NCBI RefSeq assembly: GCF_000148525.1
Contig: NZ_AEDU01000025.1
Location: forward strand, 1-64,000
DNA length: 64,000 nt
Direction of reading: 5' to 3'
Source of the DNA: Streptococcus mitis SK564
GTDB taxonomy: Bacteria > Bacillota > Bacilli > Lactobacillales > Streptococcaceae
Shown here: positions 54,966 to 64,000 of the stretch, in pieces
How positions within the stretch are numbered: the first letter of the stretch is position 1
Layout: every line of letters begins with the position of its first letter
Made by a program: the position numbers and the translations under genes
Notes under the pieces: model-generated
What the model was told of the DNA's origin: nothing
Seen by the model: the letters and a program-made list of their open reading frames with translations, nothing else
Databases searched by the model: none

Positions 54966-55892
54966 ATGTCTATTTATAACAACATTACTGAACTAATCGG
55001 TCAAACTCCGATTGTTAAACTCAACAACATTGTGCCAGAAGGTGCTGCAGATGTCTATGTAAAACTTGAAGCATTTAACCCTGGTTCTTCTGTAAAAGAC
55101 CGTATTGCTCTTAGCATGATTGAAAAAGCTGAACAAGACGGTATTCTGAAACCTGGTTCTACTATTGTTGAAGCAACAAGTGGAAACACTGGTATTGGAC
55201 TTTCATGGGTAGGGGCTGCTAAAGGGTATAAAGTTGTTATCGTTATGCCTGAAACTATGAGTGTGGAACGACGTAAGATTATCCAAGCCTATGGTGCTGA
55301 ACTCGTCCTCACTCCTGGTAGCGAAGGAATGAAAGGTGCTATTGCTAAGGCTCAAGAAATCGCTGCTGAACGTGATGGTTTCCTTCCTCTTCAATTTGAC
55401 AACCCAGCTAATCCAGAAGTACACGAAAGAACAACAGGAGCTGAGATACTAGCTGCTTTCGGTAAAGATGGATTAGATGCCTTTGTTGCTGGAGTTGGTA
55501 CCGGTGGAACGATTTCTGGTGTTTCTCATGCACTCAAATCAGCAAATTCAAACATTCAAGTTTATGCAGTGGAAGCTGATGAATCTGCTATTCTATCTGG
55601 TGAAAAACCTGGTCCTCACAAAATTCAAGGTATATCAGCTGGATTTATTCCTGATACACTTGATACAAAGGCTTATGATGGTATCGTTCGTGTAACGTCA
55701 GACGATGCTCTAGCACTAGGCCGTGAAATTGGTGGAAAAGAAGGTTTCCTTGTAGGGATTTCTTCAGCTGCAGCTATCTACGGAGCCATCGAGATTGCCA
55801 AAAAATTAGGTACAGGTAAAAAAGTCCTTGCTCTAGCACCAGATAACGGTGAACGTTATCTCTCTACAGCACTCTATGAATTTGAAGTTTAG
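54966..55892 (+). CDS. cysK: Cysteine synthase (O-acetylserine sulfhydrylase)
   Basis: The 308-aa PLP enzyme has the lysine in [12 protein letters not shown], the substrate loop [13 protein letters not shown] and [11 protein letters not shown] for cofactor phosphate binding. It makes cysteine from O-acetylserine and sulfide. In pneumococcal annotation the gene is often called cysM; the chain fits CysK/CysM type A well. The gene is monocistronic with its own promoter and terminator. Confidence 0.92.
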   Translation: MSIYNNITELIGQTPIVKLNNIVPEGAADVYVKLEAFNPGSSVKDRIALSMIEKAEQDGILKPGSTIVEATSGNTGIGLSWVGAAKGYKVVIVMPETMSVERRKIIQAYGAELVLTPGSEGMKGAIAKAQEIAAERDGFLPLQFDNPANPEVHERTTGAEILAAFGKDGLDAFVAGVGTGGTISGVSHALKSANSNIQVYAVEADESAILSGEKPGPHKIQGISAGFIPDTLDTKAYDGIVRVTSDDALALGREIGGKEGFLVGISSAAAIYGAIEIAKKLGTGKKVLALAPDNGERYLSTALYEFEV

Positions 55893-55909
55893 TCTCCTAA
55901 ATACAATTG

Positions 55910-55935
55910 GCCCTTATTATAGGGCTTTTTATTTT
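55910..55935 (+). terminator. cysK terminator
   Basis: GCCCT pairs with AGGGC, followed by a T-run. Confidence 0.75.
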
Positions 55936-55979
55936 TACCTTGAAAATAGGAAGCTCTCCCTATAGGGATCGACTGCATA

Positions 55980-56007
55980 GAAAAAAGGAAGCAAATTTAC
56001 TTCCTTT
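55980..56007 (-). terminator. tsf terminator
   Basis: On the minus strand AAAGGAAG pairs with CTTCCTTT and is followed by six U. Confidence 0.8.
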
Positions 56008-56013
56008 CTATAA

Positions 56014-57054
56014 TTAGTTATTCAAGGCTGCTGCCATTGTAGCTGCAACTTCAGCTTCAAAGTCGTTTGCAGCTTTTTCGATTCCTTCACCAACTTCAAA
56101 GCGAGCGAACTCAACTACTGAAGCGTTAACTGATTCAAGGTAGGCTTCAACTGTCTTGCTATCATCCATGATGTAAACTTGTGCAAGAAGTGTGTAAGCT
56201 TGGTCAACTTTAGTGTTGTCAAGCATGAAGCGATCCATTTTACCTGGGATAATTTTGTCCCAGATTTTTTCTGGTTTGCCTTCTGCAACCAACTCAGCTT
56301 TGATATCAGCTTCAGCTTGAGCAATCACTTCATCAGTCAATTGAGATTTTGATCCATACTTCAAGTGTGGTAGAGCTGGTTTGTTAACCATTGCACGGCT
56401 TTCGTTATCTTGGTCGATAACGTGGTTCAATTGTGCCAACTCATCTTTAACGAATTGTTCATCCAATTCTTTGTAAGAAAGAACTGTTGGTTTCATCGCT
56501 GCGATGTGCATTGACAATTGTTTAGCAAGTGCTTCGTCTCCACCTTCAACAACTGAAATAACACCGATACGTCCACCGTTATGTTGGTAAGCACCAAAGT
56601 GTTGTGCGTCTGTTTTTTCAATCAATGCAAAGCGACGGAATGAGATTTTTTCTCCGATAGTTGCTGTTGCAGATACGTATGCAGCTTCAAGGGTTTCACC
56701 TGAAGGCATTGTCAAAGCAAGAGCTTCTTCATTGTTAGCAGGTTTTCCTTCAGCAATAACTTTAGCTGTGGTATTTACCAATTCAACGAATTGAGCGTTT
56801 TTCGCAACGAAGTCAGTTTCAGCGTTTACTTCAATAACTGCTGCAACATTACCGTTAACGTAAACACCAGTCAAACCTTCTGCAGCAACACGGTCAGCCT
56901 TCTTAGCTGCCTTAGCCATACCTTTTTCACGAAGCAATTCAATCGCTTTTTCGATGTCACCGTCTGTTTCTACAAGCGCTTTTTTAGCGTCCATAACTCC
57001 GGCACCAGATTTTTCACGCAACTCTTTTACAAGTTTAGCTGTAATTTCTGCCAT
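56014..57054 (-). CDS. tsf: Elongation factor Ts
   Basis: The 346-aa factor starts [21 protein letters not shown] with the UBA-like domain and the signature [14 protein letters not shown], and exchanges GDP for GTP on EF-Tu. It is downstream of rpsB across an attenuator-like hairpin, the usual pair. Confidence 0.98.
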   Translation of the reverse strand: MAEITAKLVKELREKSGAGVMDAKKALVETDGDIEKAIELLREKGMAKAAKKADRVAAEGLTGVYVNGNVAAVIEVNAETDFVAKNAQFVELVNTTAKVIAEGKPANNEEALALTMPSGETLEAAYVSATATIGEKISFRRFALIEKTDAQHFGAYQHNGGRIGVISVVEGGDEALAKQLSMHIAAMKPTVLSYKELDEQFVKDELAQLNHVIDQDNESRAMVNKPALPHLKYGSKSQLTDEVIAQAEADIKAELVAEGKPEKIWDKIIPGKMDRFMLDNTKVDQAYTLLAQVYIMDDSKTVEAYLESVNASVVEFARFEVGEGIEKAANDFEAEVAATMAAALNN

Positions 57055-57075
57055 TTTGATTCTCCTATATTTTTT

Positions 57076-57111
57076 AAAAATAGGAGAGCCGGGCTAAGCC
57101 CCGCCCTCCTA
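57076..57111 (-). terminator. Attenuator-like hairpin between rpsB and tsf
   Basis: On the minus strand TAGGAG/CTCCTA and GGGC/GCCC form a GC-rich hairpin followed by five U. It may lower tsf expression relative to rpsB. Confidence 0.75.
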
Positions 57112-57132
57112 GGTAATTACTATTTATATGAA

Positions 57133-57912
57133 TTAAGCGTTGTCGCCTTCTACAACTTCAACGATTTCTTCGATTGAATCTGCTTGAGCTTCTGAAGCTG
57201 CAAATTCTGCTTCAACTGCTGCTGCATCTTCACCTTGACGTCCTTCGATGATAGCGTCAGCCAATTTAGCTGTGATCAATTTAACAGCGCGGATAGCATC
57301 ATCGTTAGCTGGGATGATTACATCGATATCATCTGGATCAGTGTTTGTGTCAACCATCGCTACAACTGGGATTCCCAATTTCTTAGCTTCTTTAACAGCG
57401 ATTTGCTCTTTATGTGGATCAACTACGTACATAACATCTGGGATACGAGGCATATCTTCGATACCACCCAAGAATTTTTCAAGACGTGCACGTTGTTTGT
57501 TAAGAAGTGCAACTTCTTTCTTAGGAAGAACTTCGAAAGTTCCATCTTCTTCCATACGTTTGATTTCTTTCAAACGAGCGATACGTTTTTGGATTGTTCC
57601 CCAGTTTGTAAGAGTTCCACCCAACCAACGGTGGTTGATGAAGTATTGACCTGAACGTACTGCTTCTTCAGCAACTGCATCAGCCGCTTGCTTCTTAGTA
57701 CCAACAAACAATACAACTGCATCGTTAGCTGCTGCATCACGCATGAAATCGTAAGCTTGGTCAGCGTATTTTACAGTTTGTTGCAAGTCGATAACGTGAA
57801 TTCCGTTACGCTCAGTAAAGATGTACTTAGCCATCTTAGGGTTCCAGCGACGAGTTTGGTGACCAAAGTGTACACCTGCCTCAAGAAGTTGTTTCATTGA
57901 AATTACTGCCAT
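57133..57912 (-). CDS. rpsB: 30S ribosomal protein S2
   Basis: The 259-aa protein starts [20 protein letters not shown] and has the S2 signatures [12 protein letters not shown] and [19 protein letters not shown]. It belongs to the small subunit. The start at 57912 has a good site; the reading from 57960 is a frame extension. The long leader upstream (57913-58080) could hold an autoregulatory S2 leader, but I cannot prove a structure. Confidence 0.98.
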   Translation of the reverse strand: MAVISMKQLLEAGVHFGHQTRRWNPKMAKYIFTERNGIHVIDLQQTVKYADQAYDFMRDAAANDAVVLFVGTKKQAADAVAEEAVRSGQYFINHRWLGGTLTNWGTIQKRIARLKEIKRMEEDGTFEVLPKKEVALLNKQRARLEKFLGGIEDMPRIPDVMYVVDPHKEQIAVKEAKKLGIPVVAMVDTNTDPDDIDVIIPANDDAIRAVKLITAKLADAIIEGRQGEDAAAVEAEFAASEAQADSIEEIVEVVEGDNA

Positions 57913-58101
57913 GAGTATTTCTCCTTTTTGTTTTTTCCTCTTCTTGACTTCAACTCGCAAAACGACCCAAGGGCAACTGCTTCACAATTCATCAAGAATG
58001 AGTATTATCGTTCACACGACAATTTTCATTTTACCATACTTTTTCAATATTTTCAAGCTATTTTGATATAATTTTTAATAGAGATTATCACAGTAAAACC
58101 T

Positions 58102-58129
58102 GAAAAGAGGGCTCTATTCGAGTCCCTCT
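58102..58129 (-). terminator. pcsB terminator
   Basis: On the minus strand AGAGGG and a CTC/GAG inner stem pair with CCCTCT, followed by four U. Confidence 0.75.
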
Positions 58130-58134
58130 GTAAA

Positions 58135-59322
58135 TTAATCTGCATAAATATATGTTACAAAACCTGACGATGTAGTTGTCGGATTGAACCACCCACGATG
58201 ATTTCCAAGCGTGCGATTACCAGCATAATTTGATTCTGACACTTGGATACGTGTTGTTGATTCTACAGCAGTGACTACCGCTACGTGTCCATAGCCACCA
58301 TCATTCCAACATGCAATCGCACCAACTTGAGGTGTTGAACCTGTACGGAATCCTGCAGCAGCTGCACTTGTAGCCCACTGCGCTCCATTACCCCAATAGT
58401 CTCCAGCCCAAGGTGCTAATGTTTTAACTCCCCATGTACATTCTCCAATTGGATAGCTTGAAGCATTTGTACTGTATGTTGGGCGTTGTTTGACTGCCAC
58501 AGGAGTATATGTTGCTGATTCCGAAGAAGCTACAGCTTGAACCTGTGCTGCAAAAGTCGTATTTCCAGAAGCAACAACTGTTTGTTGTTGACTTACTTGT
58601 TTTGCCTTGTAAGCTGCTTCTGCCTCTGCTGCTGCTTTTGCTGCTACTTCTGCTTCTGCTTTTTTCTCTAGCAAACTTGCTTTTTCATCTTCTGCTGTCG
58701 CTTTTTCAGCAGCAAGATTTAATTCTGCAGCCTTCAACTCAGCTTGTTTTGTTGTTAGAGCTTGCGCATCATCAGACAATTTCTGTTGATTTGCAATTAC
58801 TGTATTAATTGCATCATTGTTTGCTACTTGTTTTTCAGAAATTGCTTTTTTATCTGCTTTTTGTTGTTCCAACATTTTGTTGTTAGCAGACACGATTTCA
58901 TTCATTGCTGCTACACGTGAAATAGCTTCTGTAATTGATTTTGAGTTTACAATCGTATTGATGTAGCTAGTTGCAGCTCCATTTGTTTGAGCACTACGAG
59001 CTTGCTTTTCCAAAGAATCATTACGAGACACAATATTTTTAGAAAGTTCTGTAATCTCATTCTCAAGTTTTTTAGATTCTGCTTGTAATCTATCATTTTC
59101 AGCTTGCAAGTTAGATTGCTCAGCTTGAATAGCTGATACTTGCTCCTGAATTTGGTCAACTTGTTTTTGGGCTTCTTGTTGTTGTGCTGTTAAGTTACTA
59201 ATTTTATTATCTTGAGCAGCAATTTTGTCATCAGTCGTTTCTGCATGCGCAGTTGTTAAAATAGCTACTTGAGAAACCATTACTGTACTTAATAAAAGTG
59301 ACGCTAAGATTTTTTTCTTCAT
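58135..59322 (-). CDS. pcsB: PcsB, essential division-associated murein hydrolase
   Basis: The 395-aa secreted protein has a signal peptide (cleavage near AHAET), a long coiled coil (residues 30-260), an Ala/Glu-rich linker and a C-terminal CHAP domain (Cys in [10 protein letters not shown], His in GYGHVAVV). FtsEX activates it to split daughter cells. A WalR-like box lies upstream, in line with WalRK control in streptococci. Confidence 0.96.
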   Translation of the reverse strand: MKKKILASLLLSTVMVSQVAILTTAHAETTDDKIAAQDNKISNLTAQQQEAQKQVDQIQEQVSAIQAEQSNLQAENDRLQAESKKLENEITELSKNIVSRNDSLEKQARSAQTNGAATSYINTIVNSKSITEAISRVAAMNEIVSANNKMLEQQKADKKAISEKQVANNDAINTVIANQQKLSDDAQALTTKQAELKAAELNLAAEKATAEDEKASLLEKKAEAEVAAKAAAEAEAAYKAKQVSQQQTVVASGNTTFAAQVQAVASSESATYTPVAVKQRPTYSTNASSYPIGECTWGVKTLAPWAGDYWGNGAQWATSAAAAGFRTGSTPQVGAIACWNDGGYGHVAVVTAVESTTRIQVSESNYAGNRTLGNHRGWFNPTTTSSGFVTYIYAD

Positions 59323-59357
59323 ATTACGTAGATACTCCTTCTTTTAAAGACAATACT

Positions 59358-59402
59358 AGTATACCAAAAAAAAGGCCTAATGAATATTACGCCTTTGTTA
59401 CA
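59358..59402 (-). promoter_or_regulatory. pcsB promoter with WalR-like box
   Basis: On the minus strand TGTAACAAAGGCGTAAT (59386-59402) fits the WalR direct repeat TGTWAH-N5-TGTWAH except for one base. It lies 22 bp upstream of the -10 TATACT (59358-59363). Confidence 0.65.
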
Positions 59403-59416
59403 TTTTTGTTTCTTTC

Positions 59417-59911
59417 TTATAGATAATATCTTTCAAAAATAAACTGAAAAATAAGCATCCACACAAGATTTAAAATCATGGATGGTACTAGGCTATAAAC
59501 GATAAAAATCGGCAGACTATCTACAGTTAAACCTACCGCTAATGCAAAGAGATAAGCTCCCATATCAAATAGAAAAGTCATGACAATAATTGCCAACATT
59601 CTCGTCCAACGATTCAACAAAATAACACTATTCAATTTATGAAGAAAGGCTCCCAATAAGATAAATAAGAGAGTTGCAATCCCTATTAGATGGAAAAAGT
59701 AAACATCGTAAACCAAGCCTATCACAAAACAATAGACTAGGTAGAGATACTCTGATACTTCTATCGTCTCAAATAATAGAAATAGAAAAAGAAAATGACT
59801 AGCCAAATGTACATGGGGGAAAAATGAGCCCAGAAGCTGGCTAATATGGGCGTCAATTAGAACAAAGAAAGGAAGCAATAAAAACACTCCAACCCGCTTC
59901 AACTGTCTCAT
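59417..59911 (-). CDS. mreD: MreD, elongasome membrane protein
   Basis: The 164-aa protein has five or six hydrophobic helices and is MreD-like (GVFLLLPFFVLIDAHISQLLG; VYCFVIGLVYDVYFFHLIG). It acts with MreC in peripheral peptidoglycan synthesis. It overlaps mreC by one base. Confidence 0.92.
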   Translation of the reverse strand: MRQLKRVGVFLLLPFFVLIDAHISQLLGSFFPHVHLASHFLFLFLLFETIEVSEYLYLVYCFVIGLVYDVYFFHLIGIATLLFILLGAFLHKLNSVILLNRWTRMLAIIVMTFLFDMGAYLFALAVGLTVDSLPIFIVYSLVPSMILNLVWMLIFQFIFERYYL

Positions 59912-60729
59912 TATGAATTCCCCACTAATTCTATCACATCCACATTATGAGTATCTGCACTCAATTTAACAGTTACTTCTCGTGTCAAATAGTCTGTACT
60001 ATGCGTTGTGGCAACCACTTCACCAACAGGAATATCCGCAACGTTAAAGTTTCCTAATCCACCCGTTGTCACCTTATCGCCTGTACTAATATCGCTATTG
60101 CTATTTAATTGGCTAATTTTAAGAACTTCATTTTCCTTGTCGTAGCCAACAACAATTCCATAAATTGTGGTAGTGCCGTGTTGAATTTTAACAGAAATCT
60201 TATCTGCATTTTCCGTATTTGTCAAAAGGTTGACCATAGTAGAGTTGTCCTCCACTTTTGAAACACTCCCAATCAAGCCACCATTTGCAATAGCTAACAT
60301 GTTCTCAGAAGCACCTTTTGATCTACCTGCATCTAAGGTCAACTCCTGCTTCCAAGATACCGGAGAACGCATAATAACATCTGCTGCCAAAGTCTTTGTA
60401 GCTTGCAACTTGGACTTCATATCAAGCAATTGGCGCAATTGTTCATTTTCTGTCTTTAAACTTTCCACCTCATTTGCTTTGACTTCTAACTGGTAAATCT
60501 GTTTCTTCAAACTTTCATTTTCATTATATGTTCGTGTCAAATGAGCCAGATCTGATTTGACAGAATCAAACCACCGAAAAGGTTTTTGCACAACCCTATC
60601 AACCAATGAGATTCCATCTCCTAATTTTGTCACAATTGTACTTGAATAAGTCGTAGCTAAGAGAGCTGACACAAGCAGAACAGTGACAAAAACAATAATG
60701 ACATATTTTGATTTTTTAAAACGGTTCAT
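59911..60729 (-). CDS. mreC: MreC, elongasome scaffold
   Basis: The 272-aa protein has one N-terminal membrane helix, a coiled coil (residues 65-105) and beta-rich C-terminal domains (GGLIGSVSKVEDNSTMVNLL; VTTGGLGNFNVADIPVGEV). It organises peripheral wall synthesis with MreD and PBP2b/RodA. Confidence 0.95.
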   Translation of the reverse strand: MNRFKKSKYVIIVFVTVLLVSALLATTYSSTIVTKLGDGISLVDRVVQKPFRWFDSVKSDLAHLTRTYNENESLKKQIYQLEVKANEVESLKTENEQLRQLLDMKSKLQATKTLAADVIMRSPVSWKQELTLDAGRSKGASENMLAIANGGLIGSVSKVEDNSTMVNLLTNTENADKISVKIQHGTTTIYGIVVGYDKENEVLKISQLNSNSDISTGDKVTTGGLGNFNVADIPVGEVVATTHSTDYLTREVTVKLSADTHNVDVIELVGNS

Positions 60730-60788
60730 ATCCCTACCTTTATATCAAGAACTGTTACAGTAACTTTTAATCAATTCTTTAAATGCTA

Positions 60789-61583
60789 CTAAGATTTTAA
60801 GAAAAATAAGCAACAACCAAGTACGATAATAACAAGAATGGTCAGCGTATCCTTTCGAGTCCATTTCAATTGTCGGTATTGACTTCTACCTTTTCCACCC
60901 TGATAACCACGCGCTTCCATGGCGATAGCCAAAGAATCTGCACGTTTTAAACTTGTCGCAAAAAGAGGAATCAAAATAGGAATCATAGCCTTTACTTTTT
61001 GAGCAATGCTTCCTTCACCAAAATCCACTCCACGCGCTTTCTGTGCATTCATAATCCGCGTCGTATCATCCATTAAGGTCGGAACAAAACGTAGACTCAT
61101 GGACAGCATCAATCCAATTTCATGAACCGGAACTTTCACACGCTTTAAAGGCGCTAATAAAGCTTCGACAGCTGATGCCAAACTTAAGGGCATGGTCGTT
61201 AAGGTTAACAAAGTTGAAAAGAAAATAATCAATACAAAGCGACAAAAAATAATCCCAGCTTGTTGCAAAGCATAATCTGTGATTCTCACAAACGAAAATT
61301 CAAATAAAACATTCCCATTAGAAATGAAAAATAGTTGAAAAATAGTTGTGAAGGCAATCAAGAAAAACATAGACTTCAAGCCCTGAATAAAAAATGAAAG
61401 AGATACTCCTGACAAGGCAATAAAGATCCCTGTCGCTATAAAAAGAATTAAATTCGTCAAGGGATTATTAGCCCAAAAAACGATTAAAATCAGTAGCATC
61501 ATAGCCAGTAATTTGCTACGTGGATCCAACCGGTGAACAATCGAATCCCCTGGGATATAACGCCCCAAAATCATACTATCCAT
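60789..61583 (-). CDS. ecfT: EcfT, ECF transporter transmembrane component
   Basis: The 264-aa CbiQ-family protein has about five helices and two Ala-Arg-Gly coupling motifs ([10 protein letters not shown] and [10 protein letters not shown]). It is the shared scaffold that joins the ATPases with substrate-specific vitamin-binding S components. It overlaps ecfA2 by eight bases. Confidence 0.94.
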   Translation of the reverse strand: MDSMILGRYIPGDSIVHRLDPRSKLLAMMLLILIVFWANNPLTNLILFIATGIFIALSGVSLSFFIQGLKSMFFLIAFTTIFQLFFISNGNVLFEFSFVRITDYALQQAGIIFCRFVLIIFFSTLLTLTTMPLSLASAVEALLAPLKRVKVPVHEIGLMLSMSLRFVPTLMDDTTRIMNAQKARGVDFGEGSIAQKVKAMIPILIPLFATSLKRADSLAIAMEARGYQGGKGRSQYRQLKWTRKDTLTILVIIVLGCCLFFLKS

Positions 61584-62415
61584 TTAGCGACTCCTTGAAC
61601 TCCTCTATCTTAATCGGTAATCGTTTAAATGACACGCCTCTATCAGCCAATCGTTTACAAAAGGCCGTAATTTTAGGTACTCCCAACTGCACTTCTTCCA
61701 TAAAGACAACATCTTGAAAGACATCACTTGGCTTACCACCCTTAACTAAACGTCCCTTTTCCATCACATAGACTTGATTCACATATTCAGCAACATCATC
61801 CATCAAATGCGTTACCAAGACAATGGTCATCCCTGACTGGTGGAGTTTTTTGAACAAATTCATCAACTCTTTTCTACCCAGAGGATCCAGGCCTGCTGTG
61901 GGTTCATCTAAGACTAATACAGCTGGTTCCATGGCAAGTATGCCTGCAATGGCCACACGTCTCATTTGTCCCCCTGACAGCTCAAACGGGCTACGATTTA
62001 AAAGTGATTCATCAATTCCAACCAGAGCCAGTTTCTCACGCGCAATCTTCTCCGCATCTTCTTCAGAAACTCCAAAATTTTGCGGTCCAAAAGCAACGTC
62101 TTTCAAAACCGTTTCTTCAAAAATCTGATTTTCAGCAAACTGAAATACCAAGCCAACTTGTTTTCTAATTTGACGAATATCTTTATTTTTAGAAGTCGAG
62201 GTGATTAAGGTATCAAAAACTCGCACACTCCCTTGACTTGGAACCAATAAACCATTTAATAGTTGTAAAATAGTTGATTTGCCACTACCTGTATGCCCAA
62301 TTAACGCCGTATAAGAACCATCTTCAATCGTCAAAGAAACATCCGACAAAGCTGTTGAAGCTAAGGGAGTCCCTTCTTGATATGTAAAACTCACATTTTC
62401 TAGAGCAATTCCCAT
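61576..62415 (-). CDS. ecfA2: EcfA2, ECF transporter ATPase
   Basis: The 279-aa ATPase has Walker [10 protein letters not shown], signature [13 protein letters not shown] and Walker [13 protein letters not shown]. It forms the heterodimer with EcfA1 that powers vitamin uptake. It overlaps ecfA1 by 16 bases. Confidence 0.94.
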   Translation of the reverse strand: MGIALENVSFTYQEGTPLASTALSDVSLTIEDGSYTALIGHTGSGKSTILQLLNGLLVPSQGSVRVFDTLITSTSKNKDIRQIRKQVGLVFQFAENQIFEETVLKDVAFGPQNFGVSEEDAEKIAREKLALVGIDESLLNRSPFELSGGQMRRVAIAGILAMEPAVLVLDEPTAGLDPLGRKELMNLFKKLHQSGMTIVLVTHLMDDVAEYVNQVYVMEKGRLVKGGKPSDVFQDVVFMEEVQLGVPKITAFCKRLADRGVSFKRLPIKIEEFKESLNG

Positions 62416-63227
62416 AGCTTATCCTCTAGCTCACTTTCTGTCAAATAATTTTCAGGTAAATCATAGCCATTCTGGCTCAAAGAATGTTTTAATTGATTGG
62501 CAAAAGGATCGTCTAATCCAATTTGATCTAAATCATTTCGAGAGAAAAGTTCTCTTGGGCTACTAGTTGATTCAATTTCCCCTTTTTTCATGACCAATAC
62601 GCGGTCACTCATGGCAACTTCTTCCAAATCATGGGTAATAGAAATGACCGTCATATCATAGTCTTTCCGAATTCCCTGTACTGTCTCAATCAGTTCTCTA
62701 CGCCCCTCAGGGTCCAACATACTCGTTGCTTCATCTAAGATTAAAATAGCTGGTCTTAGGGCTACAACGCCTGCAATGGCCACACGTTGCTTTTGGCCAC
62801 CTGATAGACGCGCCGGCTCTCTCTTTTTAAAGTCTAACATGCCAACTAAAGCCAGAGCTTCTTCCACTCTCTTTTTCATTTCTTGACGAGAAAGGCCCTG
62901 ATTTTCCAAACCAAAAGCAACATCATCTTCAACAGTCGCTCCAACAAATTGATTGTCTGGATTTTGAAAAACCATACCGATTTGACGACGTATATTCCAA
63001 ACATTTTCCTCAGTCAGCCGTTGGCCATCAATTACAATCTCTCCGGATTCCGCTTCCAGTAAGCCGTCAATTAATCGAACCGTCGTTGATTTACCACTAC
63101 CATTATGCCCTACAATCGAAAGCCATTCTCCACGTTTCACGTGAAACGTAATATCTTTCACATCATAGTATTCCTGACTTTCCTTATAGCGAAAAGAAAG
63201 ATTTTTTACATCAATTATTGATTTCAT
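62400..63227 (-). CDS. ecfA1: EcfA1, ECF transporter ATPase
   Basis: The 275-aa ATPase has Walker [10 protein letters not shown], signature [13 protein letters not shown] and Walker [13 protein letters not shown] (the non-canonical second site of the pair). It partners with EcfA2 and EcfT. It overlaps the pgsA gene by four bases. Confidence 0.94.
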   Translation of the reverse strand: MKSIIDVKNLSFRYKESQEYYDVKDITFHVKRGEWLSIVGHNGSGKSTTVRLIDGLLEAESGEIVIDGQRLTEENVWNIRRQIGMVFQNPDNQFVGATVEDDVAFGLENQGLSRQEMKKRVEEALALVGMLDFKKREPARLSGGQKQRVAIAGVVALRPAILILDEATSMLDPEGRRELIETVQGIRKDYDMTVISITHDLEEVAMSDRVLVMKKGEIESTSSPRELFSRNDLDQIGLDDPFANQLKHSLSQNGYDLPENYLTESELEDKLWELL

Positions 63228-63769
63228 TTCGAACCAAATGTCCCTTTAAATACATAAGCACTACCCTTGAAATAATCATAGCCAGAGTAGATAGTGAAAA
63301 ACAAGGCTACATAAAGTAGAACTTGACCAAGCAAAGTCCAATGTAATAGCAAGAAAATAATGGCAAACATCTGACTGAAAGTTTTAATTTTTCCAGGCAT
63401 TGCCGCTGCTAAAACCGTTCCGCCAGTTTCAACCAGTAAAAGCCTTAAACCTGTCACAGCCAACTCACGACAGATGATTACTGCAACAATCCAAGCAGGA
63501 GCCATACCTAACTCAATCAGCATAATAAAAGCCGACATAACTAGTAGTTTATCCGCCATAGGATCTGCAAATTTACCGAAATTACTGACTACATTCCATT
63601 TACGAGCTAAATATCCATCTAAATAGTCGGTAATACTGGCAACAGCAAAGATAATAGCTGCCACTATATGACTCTCTGTCGAATTTCCTATCGTTAAAAC
63701 AAAGATAAAAATAGGTATAAAGAGAATTCGACCTATTGTTAAGAGATTGGGAATTTGTTCTTTTTTCAT
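63224..63769 (-). CDS. pgsA: Phosphatidylglycerophosphate synthase
   Basis: The 181-aa CDP-alcohol phosphatidyltransferase has the complete motif DYLDGYLARKW..G..ADPMADK and four or so helices. It makes phosphatidylglycerophosphate from CDP-diacylglycerol and glycerol-3-phosphate. Confidence 0.95.
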   Translation of the reverse strand: MKKEQIPNLLTIGRILFIPIFIFVLTIGNSTESHIVAAIIFAVASITDYLDGYLARKWNVVSNFGKFADPMADKLLVMSAFIMLIELGMAPAWIVAVIICRELAVTGLRLLLVETGGTVLAAAMPGKIKTFSQMFAIIFLLLHWTLLGQVLLYVALFFTIYSGYDYFKGSAYVFKGTFGSK

Positions 63770-63779
63770 TCGTTTTTCC

Positions 63780-64000
63780 TTAATTTTTAGTAAAGGTTAC
63801 AGTGATTTGTCCAGTCTGAGCTGTTAATTTCGATAAATCAACAGTCTGATTATCTACTGTCAAAGCAACACCTTTTACAACACCTAACGTAATGGTTACA
63901 GGATTTTTTGTTGCAACTGTTGCTTCTGCACTTTTCTTCTCTGGCGATAAGGTTACACCGCCCTCAAGTTCGCTTTCTGAAATGCTGACCCAACTTGTAA
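63780..64000 (-). CDS. RodZ-like protein, C-terminal part
   Basis: Only the last ~73 residues are inside the window. They form a beta-rich extracellular domain (VTLSPEKKSAEATVATKNPVTI; LGVVKGVALTVDNQTVDLSK) of the DUF4115 type found at the C-terminus of RodZ. The HTH and membrane parts lie beyond the right edge. It precedes pgsA, as I recall for streptococci. Confidence 0.75.
   Translation of the reverse strand, partial: TSWVSISESELEGGVTLSPEKKSAEATVATKNPVTITLGVVKGVALTVDNQTVDLSKLTAQTGQITVTFTKN

Noticed and set aside
57913-58080. Structured S2 (rpsB) leader RNA
   Set aside because: The leader is long and a regulatory structure is known in other bacteria, but I could not identify the conserved elements by eye.

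Overview
The window comes from a mitis-group Streptococcus (S. mitis / S. oralis / S. pneumoniae cluster). The gene order adcRCBA - dltXABCD - glpFOK - Mga-like - hslO - dus - clpC/ctsR - thiamine ABC operon - cbpD - veg/dnaB/rplI/gdpP - hpf - comFC/comFA - cysK - tsf/rpsB - pcsB - mreDC - ecfT/A2/A1 - pgsA - rodZ is the arrangement I know from pneumococcal chromosomes. The cbpA / two-component block that I recall between dus and clpC in pneumococcus is missing, and an IgA1-protease-like gene sits at the left edge. Both points favour a commensal mitis-group strain. The assignment is from memory of synteny, not a search.

Layout: 1-4.1 kb holds the start of a large M26/IgA1-protease-type surface protein, an SPFH protein, a HAD-type acid phosphatase lipoprotein and a compact Fst-like type I toxin-antitoxin locus. 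4.1-7.7 kb is the zinc uptake operon adcRCBA with its AdcR operator. 7.7-12.3 kb is the teichoic-acid D-alanylation operon dltXABCD. 12.4-17.5 kb is a streptide-type RiPP cluster: SHP pheromone, Rgg regulator, a 21-aa precursor with the KGDGW core, a radical SAM/SPASM enzyme and two MFS transporters, bracketed by oppositely oriented copies of a ~120-bp interspersed repeat. 17.5-23.3 kb is glycerol use (glpF, glpO, glpK) plus an Mga-like regulator. 23.4-30.1 kb holds hslO, dus, a cysteine hydrolase, a lipoprotein, a small membrane protein, clpC and ctsR.

30,251-42,797 is an integrated phage satellite (PICI-like, about 12.5 kb) bounded by a 16-bp direct repeat. Its rightward lysogeny module carries a CI-like repressor, a DUF4177 protein, a lipoprotein, a putative small structured RNA followed by an Abi_2/AbiF-type HEPN protein, and a tyrosine integrase. 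Its leftward lytic module carries an HTH protein, a Rha-type antirepressor, small unknowns, an excisionase-like HTH, a replisome organiser, a DnaC-like loader, then a terminator, an HK97-gp10-like protein, an HK97-fold major capsid protein, a coiled-coil protein and a RinA-like regulator. Beyond it lie a GC-rich cos-like stretch, a 19-bp tandem repeat array and a small membrane protein. I recognised no terminase, portal, tail or lysis gene.

42.8-64 kb returns to core genome: a TPP-riboswitch-controlled thiamine/precursor ABC operon, the competence murein hydrolase CbpD and comFA/comFC with SigX boxes, replication and ribosome genes, the PcsB/MreCD division and elongation module, the ECF transporter energising module, PgsA and the end of a RodZ-like gene. 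No rRNA, tRNA, CRISPR array or intact insertion sequence was seen.
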